DNA from: Acanthosoma haemorrhoidale
Lineage: Eukaryota; Arthropoda; Insecta; Hemiptera; Acanthosomatidae
Direction of reading: 5' to 3'
Length of the DNA stretch: 64,000 nt
Assembly (NCBI GenBank): GCA_930367205.1
Contig: OV884015.1
Location: forward strand, 2,790,001-2,854,000
Shown here in pieces: positions 39,861 to 48,500 of the stretch. The notes under the pieces are model-generated. The model saw only the letters and a list, made by a program, of their open reading frames with translations. It ran no database searches and was not told the DNA's origin. Numbering within the stretch: position 1 is the first letter of the stretch; every line of letters starts with the position of its first letter. The position numbers and the translations under genes were made by a program.

Positions 39861-40012
39861 TTTTTCTTATTTTGTAAGCGAAAACCGCACTGTTTCAAAA
39901 AGTTAGCGTTTGCACTTGTTAACTGTCTCGTCAATTTAGGATTACTAATTCTTAACATGGCTTGCTCTCTCCTTTTATAACGAGCTACACTATTATTCTG
40001 CACACCATCCAT
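39857..40012 (-). CDS. 51-aa basic protein overlapping the capsid start
   Basis: ATG at 40,012 opens a 51-codon frame whose TGA overlaps the ATG of the major capsid gene (ATGA). The peptide is strongly basic (clusters YKRREQ, NKKK), with a TRQLTSANANFLKQ helix-like centre and a single cysteine. It is inserted snugly between minor and major capsid genes, eight bases beyond the stop of the former. Small arginine-rich peptides in this position could act as DNA-condensing or capsid-cementing proteins, by analogy with adenovirus core peptides; that is inference. It is below usual ORF length cut-offs. Confidence 0.6.
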   Translation of the reverse strand: MDGVQNNSVARYKRREQAMLRISNPKLTRQLTSANANFLKQCGFRLQNKKK

Positions 40013-40019
40013 GGTAAAA

Positions 40020-40727
40020 TCAATCCCCATTTTTCTTCAAATGTATTCTCAATGTAACAGTTTCTCCCCTAAAGTCAATAAGTTCTCCGTCTTGATCCAC
40101 TAACCGAACGGTAATATTGCCAACAGTCCTCACGTTAGTAGGAAAGTAAATGATAGGATTCGGGGTTTCTATTATTTTATATCCTGGTTCTACAGCCGGA
40201 AAGAATTGATGTATGCTATGATCCGGATCTCCATTGACGTAAGACCCTGATGCGATGTTACAATGAATCGAAATAGTGTTTACAGAAAGAATTTTCACAA
40301 TGCCATCTGATTCGCTGTACCGATGCACTGGGTTAATGACTTGATTGGGACGATGAAAACCCAACAGTGGACCAATAGAATGGGGCTTGTCGGGGAAGTT
40401 GAAGTAGACCGACTTCGTTGTTCTAAGTTCAGCCTTTAAAGTATTCTGATTTCCTCGCAGCATAAACCCCCCACCAGGTTCCTGGTGATCAATTTCGGCG
40501 CGGAGAAAAGTATTTAGAGCATCGATATCATACGATCCTTCAGGTATCTGGATCGTCGAATTTCCAAAATAAAACTTGTCGCTAACATCCTTTCTTATAT
40601 TAGGAATAGTATTATATGTGTCAAAAGATAATAACCCAACTGTATAACTTGAGCCTAATTCCAGCGGAGGTAAAAAGTTCGCATGAAGAACACTAGAATT
40701 TCCCGTAAACGTTACTGTATAGCTCAT
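40020..40727 (-). CDS. mCP: Minor capsid (penton-like) protein, single jelly-roll
   Basis: A 235-aa protein with the features of Polinton penton proteins. It has an N-terminal beta segment (MSYTVTFTGNSS), the PPLELGSSYTVGLLSFDTYN stretch with NTIPNI at residues 21-44, IPEGSYDIDALNTFLR, and a C-terminal strand pair ending in TLRIHLKK. It would occupy the capsid five-fold vertices. No transmembrane segment. The ATG at 40,727 is the first codon of the frame, 20 bases after the protease stop. The gene is intact and lies in the order protease, minor capsid, 51-aa protein, major capsid on the minus strand. Confidence 0.8.
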   Translation of the reverse strand: MSYTVTFTGNSSVLHANFLPPLELGSSYTVGLLSFDTYNTIPNIRKDVSDKFYFGNSTIQIPEGSYDIDALNTFLRAEIDHQEPGGGFMLRGNQNTLKAELRTTKSVYFNFPDKPHSIGPLLGFHRPNQVINPVHRYSESDGIVKILSVNTISIHCNIASGSYVNGDPDHSIHQFFPAVEPGYKIIETPNPIIYFPTNVRTVGNITVRLVDQDGELIDFRGETVTLRIHLKKNGD

Positions 40728-40746
40728 TATTATGAATGATCAAAAT

Positions 40747-41100
40747 TTATGAGACGTCAGCTAAATACTTTAAGCAGAGATGTCCACAAATCGGAGTATT
40801 CCACTTCTGATAACGACGTCTGTTGTAAGTTATTTGTAAACCTTTAAAGTAATCAAGTAGCTGTGGTGGTGGTTTCAAATTTCCAAACGAATCAAAGTAT
40901 TTCACAAGATTATCTTTTTTTATATAACAAACCCAATGAGAACCAGGTTCTGAACTTGTATGCAAATTTACAATAGCTGTCTCATGCTTTTTTGGATATT
41001 TAGGGAGACTATCAATCATAAATACTCCACGAAAGTTTTCAATATTTAAAACTTTAGCTATATGATTTAATTCAAGATCGCTCAACGGTTTATTCGTCAG
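40747..41100 (-). CDS. PRO: Adenain-like cysteine protease (Ulp1 fold), start disturbed
   Basis: The maturation protease of Polintons, related to adenovirus proteinase and Ulp1 peptidases; it should process capsid precursors. Counting from the TTG at 41,085, the catalytic set is visible: H50 in GSHWVCYI, D65 in YFDSFG, Q93 in the RRYQKW tract, and C100 in ICGHLCLKYL. The motif RGVFMIDSLPK lies upstream. About 112-117 aa is the usual size. The frame is open only from 41,100 and has no ATG before codon 23. The nearest ATG (41,104, overlapping the upstream TGA) is one base out of frame. A one-base insertion, or non-AUG initiation, must be invoked. Confidence 0.85.
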   Translation of the reverse strand: MTNKPLSDLELNHIAKVLNIENFRGVFMIDSLPKYPKKHETAIVNLHTSSEPGSHWVCYIKKDNLVKYFDSFGNLKPPPQLLDYFKGLQITYNRRRYQKWNTPICGHLCLKYLADVS

Positions 41101-41867
41101 TCATATTGTTCTCGACCTTTTTTGTCGGTTTATAAACAAACCGTAACCATTCTTATATGGTTTCAAATAAAGTCCGTTACCAACTTTCTGACCTTCTATG
41201 GCCAAATTATGCCTCTTTTGCTCATCCAATTTTAGCTTGGCTTCTTTAGCCTCATTGACCGCTTTCGCTACACTTGCGGCTCCTCCAGCCAAAGATCCCA
41301 CAGCAGAAAGTCCTGCCATCAACGGTACAAGAAATTGGAGAAAGCCCCCCTCCTTTGGCAGCGGGAGAACTCTGGGCGGTAAAGGTTTTGTCTTACCACG
41401 TAGATGCATTTTAGCCTTCTTATATGCCACCTTTGACGCGTTCAGAATAGATGATACATCATCTACTTTTGATGATTTAACCAAGTCAATGAAGATAATC
41501 TTCTTCTTCTTTTTCTTTTTTAAACCTGATCCAATTTTTCTTTTCGCTTTCATGGCATTTGTAACTAACCAAGCCGCGGCTTTTTCTCCCCATGACGAAT
41601 CTGAAGCTTTAACTCGTTCCAAGCATTATCAGCTAAGATTTTGTCTGCTTCCTTACGACTATCCATATCTTTATATTTGCTATAAGCTATATCGTGGTCT
41701 TTACAGGCTTTATCAAGCTGATTTATTCCACTATCACCTTTAGTTAGTCGCTTTTCTAGATCCGTACCAGGACCACAATACTGATAGCCCGGAAGATGTA
41801 ATTCAATAGGCAACTTGTTTATAAAACTGTTCACTAGTCCTCTTCCTTTGTGAGCTTTACGAATCAT
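41101..41867 (-). pseudogene. Phospholipase A2-like/pX-like virion protein gene, split by a -1 frameshift
   Basis: The first part (ATG at 41,867, 100 codons to 41,565) carries a parvovirus-type PLA2 signature: calcium loop YCGPGT (30-35) and catalytic HDIAY (H58, D59, Y62) after LDKACKD. The second part, in the -1 frame, is open from after a TAA to the TGA at 41,101 (about 173 codons). It contains GEKAAAWLVTNAMKAK, a lysine run, a proline-rich segment, a glycine/alanine-rich hydrophobic stretch (about 93-121) and GLYLKPYKNGYGLF at the end. The two normally form one protein in insect Polintons, as far as I know. The shift lies near 41,618-41,625 with no canonical slippery heptamer, so mutation is likelier than programmed frameshifting. 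PLA2 activity could help membrane escape during entry. Confidence 0.78.
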
Positions 41868-41921
41868 ACTGTACTAAGAAAATGAAGAACAGACTTATAT
41901 ATCTATATATACTGAAGCATA
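41868..41921. promoter_or_regulatory. Divergent intergenic promoter region
   Basis: Only 54 bases separate the divergent start codons of the PLA2-like gene (minus) and the packaging ATPase (plus). The stretch contains TATATATCTATATATACT, TATA-like on both strands. It probably drives the leftward capsid block and the rightward ATPase block. Inferred from position and composition only. Confidence 0.5.
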
Positions 41922-42644
41922 ATGCCGTCGTTTGCATTCAGAATGAAATTAGTCAAACAAGAACAACGTTTTTCCACTATCAACTTTTCACCAGTTAAAG
42001 TTGATTCAGAAGGAAGACATAGTGCATTATTACCGAACGCCATTCGAGCATCAATTTGCGGACCTAGCGGTTGTGGAAAGACTAATATTATTATTGCACT
42101 TTTATTAAATCCAAATGGTTTAAAATTTAAAAATGTTTATCTTTTCGGAAAAACATTACATCAGTCTAAATATCAGTATTTAAAGAGTGTCATAAATCTT
42201 GTTCCTGAAATAGGATTATATGAATTTGAAGATGCGAATGAATTGCCTCAGGAAGTTGAATCCAATTCGGTCTGTATATTCGATGATGTCAATATGGAAA
42301 ATCAAGCTGTAATTAAACGGTACTTTAGCTATGGTCGTCATATGAACCTTGATTGTTTTTATTTAACACAAAGTTATGTTTGTATCCCAAGACACCTTAT
42401 CAGATGTAACATTAACTTTTTAATAGTATTTCCTCAAGATGAATTAAATTTGAAACATATTTACGAGGAGCACGTAAGCACTCCGGATTTAAGTTTCACA
42501 CTTTTTAAAGAGATGTGTTCATTATGTTGGAAAGAGCCTTTTAATTACATTGTAATTGACAAGAGTAGGGACCTGAACAATGGACGTTTTCGAAAAGGAA
42601 TCGATACATTCATTGTAGATATATATAAAAAGCAGTCGTGGTAG
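41922..42644 (+). CDS. ATP: A32/FtsK-like genome-packaging ATPase
   Basis: A 240-aa P-loop ATPase of the FtsK/HerA superfamily, as found in Polintons, adintoviruses and nucleocytoplasmic viruses; it pumps DNA into preformed capsids. Seen: Walker A GPSGCGKT at residues 47-54 and Walker B VCIFDDV (CIFDD 118-122). These are followed by the sensor-like region RHMNLDCFYLTQSY typical of the family. No membrane segment. The ATG at 41,922 gives the usual short N-terminus ending before FSPVKVDSEGRHSALLPN. Gene intact; its stop is 18 bases before the next start codon on the same strand. Confidence 0.93.
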   Translation: MPSFAFRMKLVKQEQRFSTINFSPVKVDSEGRHSALLPNAIRASICGPSGCGKTNIIIALLLNPNGLKFKNVYLFGKTLHQSKYQYLKSVINLVPEIGLYEFEDANELPQEVESNSVCIFDDVNMENQAVIKRYFSYGRHMNLDCFYLTQSYVCIPRHLIRCNINFLIVFPQDELNLKHIYEEHVSTPDLSFTLFKEMCSLCWKEPFNYIVIDKSRDLNNGRFRKGIDTFIVDIYKKQSW

Positions 42645-42662
42645 TAATTGTCATTAACAACC

Positions 42663-43802
42663 ATGGACCCAAAAGTCACTCGTGAGATTATAAAAACTAG
42701 TGAGATTTTGAAAAACAAATTTCGGTCATTGAAGCGTACTCTCCAGGATGTTGAAAAAGGTCGGCAAGATTTTTTTACACCCGTGCTCCAACCACTAGAA
42801 GACATTAAACAATCAGTAAAGTTGTACCAGACCAAATTGGAACCCCCAGTGACGCCAAAAAAAGTAAAAAGGAGAGATACTAATGTTTGGGACGAATCAC
42901 CTGATAAAAGCGAGATAGAGTCTACTAGTATTTACAGAAAATCAACATTATTACCAAAAACAATGTCTCACTACAAAAGAGCTACAACAGTTTCATCCGA
43001 TGATACAAAAACTAGTACTGTGCAAACACCATTATCTCACTTAACGGTTCCCGTTCATGAGTTCATATCACCAGAAGTAGATGAGGGCGAGTATGTGACA
43101 GACGATCCACTATCAGAAAAAGTTAAAGAATATGCTCAAACTCCAAAGGGAGAAGCAGAATTTAAAGAGCGTCTCGCCGCTTTTGGAAATCTACAGAGAG
43201 AATACTTGGATAAGATGTTGAAAGGTGATAAGACACACGACTCTCGTTACGGCATTAGAGTCATGCCTTCTGGGGGATTAGCCATTGGTGACTCGACTGA
43301 TGTTCAGCTTTTCGAGAACAGTGACGATATGTCTATTAACGATGTGGTTTATGAAGGAACACCGGGATTGCTGGAGCTACTCTACTTAAAAAATCCTAAA
43401 GATTACACAGAGTCGGACTTGGATAATTATAAGAATATTTTACTCTCGACCAATGCTCACAAGAGAGGATATAGTGAGGAACAGGGGGTATTAGGAAATA
43501 GATCCGATAAATATAGAAATATAATTTCGAAGTTATTCCCAACACAATCTTTGAAACAACGCCCCCCTTCCTCCGCTTCATCAGCTTCGAGCAGGCTAAC
43601 TTCACTCCGTTCTTACACTTACAAACGGGGCACTGGTCTTATGAGAGCCAATAAACCCTTGTACGAGTATTGGAACGACCCTAACGAACTTGTCGATCGA
43701 CTAAGGCTGTTAATGTCTTCAACTCATGCCGGACATGAAGGACACCAAAACGAAATAGAATCAATTATTGAAGAGCTGCGAGAAGAAAATATCATATATT
43801 AA
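42663..43802 (+). CDS. DUF8207-like Polinton protein (379 aa)
   Basis: I selected the ATG at 42,663; the frame is open slightly upstream but only with a TTG. The N-terminal ~60 residues form a charged helix (ILKNKFRSLKRTLQDVEKGR) followed by FTPVLQPLEDI, and a polar middle follows. A compact C-terminal domain (about 195-290) has YGIRVMPSGGLAIGDS, GTPGLLELLYLKNP, YTESDLDNYKNILLSTNAH. I recognise this arrangement from proteins of insect and cnidarian mobile elements annotated with DUF8207; the exact domain name should be confirmed. Function unknown. The position between ATPase and fibre-like genes suggests a virion or morphogenesis role. Confidence 0.75.
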   Translation: MDPKVTREIIKTSEILKNKFRSLKRTLQDVEKGRQDFFTPVLQPLEDIKQSVKLYQTKLEPPVTPKKVKRRDTNVWDESPDKSEIESTSIYRKSTLLPKTMSHYKRATTVSSDDTKTSTVQTPLSHLTVPVHEFISPEVDEGEYVTDDPLSEKVKEYAQTPKGEAEFKERLAAFGNLQREYLDKMLKGDKTHDSRYGIRVMPSGGLAIGDSTDVQLFENSDDMSINDVVYEGTPGLLELLYLKNPKDYTESDLDNYKNILLSTNAHKRGYSEEQGVLGNRSDKYRNIISKLFPTQSLKQRPPSSASSASSRLTSLRSYTYKRGTGLMRANKPLYEYWNDPNELVDRLRLLMSSTHAGHEGHQNEIESIIEELREENIIY

Positions 43803-43836
43803 CGCTCACATTTTTATATTCAGATTCAGTACAAGC

Positions 43837-44277
43837 ATGACGATAAACAAGTTCGGATCCCACATAGCGATAAAGCATTCAAAGTACAAAAAACATTATT
43901 TTCCCTTTAGCTTATTAAAGTCTGAAAAGGATATCGATGCGCAACATTTACGAATAATCAATATTGCAAATCCAGTCTCTGCTCGCGACGCTGTCAATAA
44001 AGTGTATTGTGATAATTTAGCATTTTACCATACCGATTTAAAAAATTGGCCTGGTAATTATATAGATGGAAAAGGAAAAAGACTGGTAAACTTTGCACAA
44101 CCTAAAGATGGATCTGATGTTGTTACCAGAAAATATTTAAACACCGTTGCTTTAACTTTGGTTGCGAATGAGTATGACTGTGCTGGCAAGAAAATAGCAA
44201 ACGTTGGTGAGCCTGCAAAGGAAGCTGATGTGGTCACGCTCGGTTATCTTAACAAAATACTTAAAAAGAAGTTATAG
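43837..44277 (+). CDS. Repeat protein resembling a viral fibre/tail-fibre stalk (146 aa)
   Basis: From the ATG at 43,837 the protein has a short N-terminal region (INKFGSHIAIKHSKYKKHY), then three copies of an ~25-residue module at about 36-60, 78-103 and 115-140. Each has a basic-hydrophobic entry (LRIINIANP, KRLVNFAQP, KKIANVGEP), then a D[AV]V tract and a Y[CL] exit. This K-x-I-x-N-V-x-x-P...D-V-V...Y-L module resembles repeats in trimeric phage tail fibres and adhesins, so a trimeric surface fibre is a reasonable inference. No signal peptide or membrane segment. It begins 32 bases after the previous stop and ends inside the open frame of the integrase. Confidence 0.65.
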   Translation: MTINKFGSHIAIKHSKYKKHYFPFSLLKSEKDIDAQHLRIINIANPVSARDAVNKVYCDNLAFYHTDLKNWPGNYIDGKGKRLVNFAQPKDGSDVVTRKYLNTVALTLVANEYDCAGKKIANVGEPAKEADVVTLGYLNKILKKKL

Positions 44278-45158
44278 ATGAATTCATCATTGATAAAAAG
44301 ACAGTTTTGAAAGGAATAAATGATTTGTGGCAAATAGATCTTGTAGAAATGATACCTTATTCTCGAGAAAATAAAGGTCATAAATATTTATTAACAGTTA
44401 TAGACTGCTTTTCGAAATACGCTTGGGCTGTGGCACTAAAACAGAAAACAGCGGACAACGTGGTCAAAGCGACGGAGAGTGTGTTTCTATCGAGTAAACA
44501 ATCTCCAAAAAATATTCAAAGCGATCAGGGAAAGGAATTTTACAATTCAAAGTTTAATTCTCTGATGAAAAAATACTCTATTAATCATTATTCTACTTTT
44601 TCCTCAATAAAGGCTTCCATTGTGGAGAGATTTAATAGAACATTGAAAGCGAAAATGTGGAAAACATTCAGCTTACTAGGAAATTACAAATTTTTAGATA
44701 TTTTACCTCAGATCCTGCTCGATTACAATACCTCATTTCATTCAACTATAAGTATGAGACCAATCGATGCCCACAATAAAAAATCTGAAAAGTACTTGTT
44801 AAAAAATGTGTATTCGTCCATAGCCAAATCAAATGTACAAAAGCAGAAGTTTGAAGAGGGCGATTTTGTCAGGATATCAAAACAAAAGACAATATTTTCA
44901 AAAGGCTATACACCAAATTGGTCGAGTGAAATATTTAAAGTAGCCATGGTTCAGAAGACGTATCCGTACACATATCAACTTGAAGATCTGAAAGGGCAAC
45001 CTATCAGTGGTTCCTTTTACGCTGAAGAGCTTCAAAAAGTAAAACATCCAGATGTATACCTTGTAGAAAAGGTTTTGAAAAGAAAAGGAAATAAATTATA
45101 TGTAAAGTGGTTGGGATTGGAGGAACGCAGTTGGATCAACAGGAAGGATATTGCATAA
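44265..45158 (+). CDS. INT: Polinton integrase (DDE, retroviral type) with C-terminal chromodomain; 5' end missing
   Basis: Catalyses integration of the linear element. Numbering from the TTG at 44,307: catalytic D11 (WQIDL), D73 (QSDQGKEF) and E107 (IVERFNRT), followed by the usual core and SH3-like region. A chromodomain occupies about 253-283 (YLVEKVLKRKG, YVKWLG, SWINRKDI). The frame is open from 44,265 but contains no ATG before codon 15, which lies after the first catalytic Asp. The N-terminal zinc-binding/leader region normally present is absent. Either the gene is truncated or its first exon is elsewhere. It overlaps the end of the fibre-like gene and converges on the polymerase. Confidence 0.88.
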   Translation, partial: KEVIDEFIIDKKTVLKGINDLWQIDLVEMIPYSRENKGHKYLLTVIDCFSKYAWAVALKQKTADNVVKATESVFLSSKQSPKNIQSDQGKEFYNSKFNSLMKKYSINHYSTFSSIKASIVERFNRTLKAKMWKTFSLLGNYKFLDILPQILLDYNTSFHSTISMRPIDAHNKKSEKYLLKNVYSSIAKSNVQKQKFEEGDFVRISKQKTIFSKGYTPNWSSEIFKVAMVQKTYPYTYQLEDLKGQPISGSFYAEELQKVKHPDVYLVEKVLKRKGNKLYVKWLGLEERSWINRKDIA

Positions 45159-45562
45159 TGTTTGGAAGAAAAAAAAAAAACATTTATATTTGACATTTAT
45201 TTTTTGTTACTACATGTTTTTCTTACATTAATAAATTTTTTACAATAATAATGATTTTATCTATTTTCCCAATCACCATACACTCTAGTTCTAATACAAA
45301 AAATCGACTGCTTTTTACATAATTGATGTCCAAGGTTAGATATTGTAATTTTTACAATAATAATGATTATATTTATTTTCCCAATCACCTTACACTCTAG
45401 TTCTAATACAAAAAATCTAATGCTTTTTACATAATTGATGTCCAAGGTTACAAATTGTAATGTGACTTCATTGATTAAAATAATTTTTTACAATACAATA
45501 AATAAATTTCTATGGTTACATGTTGTAATGTGACTTATAATTGGAACAGCGTCTTAATTGAT
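45159..45562. other. Convergent intergenic region of the Polinton
   Basis: AT-rich 404-bp gap between the stops of integrase (plus) and polymerase (minus). It holds an A-run just after the integrase stop, the 112-bp duplication, and AATAAA words suitable as polyadenylation signals for both genes (for example AATAAA near 45,230 on the plus strand). No ORF worth calling. Confidence 0.6.
45241..45464 (+). repeat. 112-bp tandem duplication between integrase and polymerase
   Basis: Two copies (45,241-45,352 and 45,353-45,464) share TACAATAATAATGATT, CACTCTAGTTCTAATAC and CATAATTGATGTCCAAGG with few differences. A degenerate third partial copy around 45,510-45,535 repeats GTTACAnnTTGTAATGTGACTT. 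They fill the gap between the convergent 3' ends of integrase and polymerase. The minus-strand ORF across them is a repeat artefact. Confidence 0.85.
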
Positions 45563-48500
45563 TCACTCTAACTTTTCTTTACTTAAGTGATGACCATATG
45601 GAACAGTGTCGATCCCATTTTCTAATGTAAAACGTTTATCATCTAAACCATTTAAAGAAATTTTGTTAATTAACACTGTTTGTACACGATGTTTCTTTGA
45701 TTGAATAGCTTGAAACGATGAATGCATGCTTTCATTGGAATGTAATATTTGTTTATAATTTTTAAATGTAAATTCATTTACAACACATGTTTTTACCCCT
45801 TTTGCCTTTCTTATTACATTGCAAGTATTTGTAATATAAGAATACATCTTCGGTCTCAAACCTACAAATTCTACTATCGGATCTCCTGCGGTTTCATCCT
45901 TTAATAAACCAACAACCTTTTTATTTCCACATGAATAGCAATGATGTGAATGAGGGTAATTGCTAGTATCAAAATACTTACACAAGTCATTTTTAATATC
46001 ATCGTAAATATCATTGGTTTGTATTTGATATATGAAGGAATCTGTATCAGTGTAACATAATTTTATATTTTCTATACCATATTTCTTTATAAACACATTA
46101 TAATGGTAATCATACATCAAAGTTTTGCTCAATTCTAATATTGCAAAACCAACATAAATTGGTTTGTTAAAAACAATTTTTTCTTTTTCCAAATGAACTG
46201 CTATAACATTTTCAGCGAATATCTGTCTATCTTTAAAGTTTGATTTGTTAACAAGTTTATTTAATTTGGACTCGGATGTTACTAACCGTATGTCTACGCG
46301 ATTGCGGATGTTTTCCATACTCTTACCAAACACGCTGTTAACCATAAGTTTGTAAAAATCTGACTCAAAGGTTGTTTTAGCATGAGATCTATGTTGTGAA
46401 TTTACATCAATATATGGCACTAGCCATTTCTTTTGTCTGAATTTTAAAATACGATTAATCTTCTCTATTTTCAATCCGAGTTTTACTGCCTGTTTTAAAT
46501 TTTCATAATGTATAATATAATGAGACTTTGAGAGTAGTGTAGTCATTAATTTATTATATTTACTTCGAGGTGGAGTCCTCGCTTCGGGTAGTAATGGAAA
46601 CTGAGAATGAAAATCATGGAATTCCAGAGGATAGGAGATATCGACATCTAGTATATAACCAAATTCAGAGTTTTCGGGGATCTCTAATACATTAATATCA
46701 TCTTCTACCCATTCAAAATTATCATATGGAAGAGATTGAGCCATCGCATAGCCATACAAATTGTTTACATCTACATAAAGTATGTAACTATTTGCTTTAT
46801 CGGGGTTATAGTCATTAATGTAGGGGTTATTTGCTTTAGCATGTCGAGTAACAACTTGGACAAGACCACCTCGTAGACCCTTTTCAATAAAGAGAATCAT
46901 ATCCAAATCTTTCAACAACGCAAGTTTTATTTTTGTCATTCGCAACATTGCATTCCATGCTAATTGTGGGAGTGTATAACACCAAGCTGGATCTAATCCA
47001 TATATCTTTAATGAAAGGCTTCGGAAAGTTTCGAACACTTCACAAAGCAAAATTACATCGGTCTTAATATAAAGTTCTGTATATTCTTTCATATTTTTAA
47101 TGTGAAATGTTGACCAAACTAATTGTGCATGTGTGTAATCTTTATCACTAATGTGTTTGTTAGTTAGTGAATTATAAAAACTATCCTGTTGAGGTAATTG
47201 TGTTTCTTCAAGTTTATCATAAGACTCCATATAATTATATGGATAGATACCTTTTTGACTGATTAATGAAAGTTTGTATTCATCACTTATGAACTGTTTT
47301 AAATGTGGAAATGTGTGACAGAGGTTTACAGATTCAGATTTCATATTGTTAACTAAAGTTTCTAAACTAGATGATAAAAATTTATATGAATCAAGAAATC
47401 TGATTTTAGTTTTACAGCCGTCAAAGGTTTTAGTGACAGACATATATTTTTCACTATTGCTCGGAATTATTTCAACATTGCCTTCATCTATTCCAAGATA
47501 TTTAACTATAAAGTGAGAATCAAAATTAGTAAAATTGTGTATAAACACGGGTATAAAGTCTGGTTTACTAGCATGTAAATTACATGAGTTGTGTGCAGCC
47601 CCAATAAACTTAGATGTGATGTGACAATGATGTTTTACTCTCTCTCTCTTATCCAATTCATTCTCGCATAAAACACATATATTCGTAGTAGCGAACGACT
47701 GTTCTTGTTCATCACTCAATGTTTCGATTGGAATTATATTAGCATATATTTCATCGGCTTTAAGAGCTAAGGATTTTAATGTTTTCATGAAATTGCTCAT
47801 GCAATTGCTACCGGTGTGAACAACTGGATCGCTGTCAAAATCGGGAATAGAAGATTTTACCATAAGTGCTGCACAGAAAACTTCATGGCTTTGTAAAGAA
47901 CGTGTCCAAGATGTTTGAGGATTCGGATTTGAACCTGCGATGGGCACTAATAATGTTTCGAAATCGGCATACGCTACAATTTTAATATTCTGTGTAAATT
48001 CAACATTTTTGAATGTAATATAATTATCTTTAGGAACTTCAGATCTAACGGGTCTATGTTGTTTGCAAAATAGTTCATGATCTTTTAAGCGTTCAAAAGC
48101 ATTTTGTCCTTTACGCGTAATATAGTCTTTCGAATAATATTTAAAGCATCTGCGACACATCAGATAGGAATGATGACCACGAGTGATTTGTGAGTACACT
48201 AGTTTCGGTAAGTTGACTATTAAACAGTAGTGGCTATTATTATCTTGTTCCATGAATAGAAGATCGAAGCATTCCTTATAAATTTCTTTTTTACTGATTC
48301 ATAAAGGATAAAGTTTATTTTTATCATCTAAAGCAAATACATTAATAGATACATTGTTAACTTTTTCAAATTTTGAAATGTCTTTAAATGATGTGGGATA
48401 TGAAATGTCATCAAAAGAATAAATACCCTGTATATTGTTATAAGAATTTGGATCGTTGGAACCGATAACTTTACTTAAAATTGCTAGTCGGAAACAATCA

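Noticed and set aside
41198..41743. 181-codon plus-strand ORF opposite the PLA2/pX gene
   Set aside because: Antisense shadow; its phenylalanine run is the complement of the lysine run in the real gene.
44265..45158. Integrase as evidence of an LTR retrotransposon (chromovirus)
   Set aside because: No reverse transcriptase, gag or LTRs nearby; the neighbours are the Polinton ATPase, capsid and polymerase genes between Polinton TIRs.
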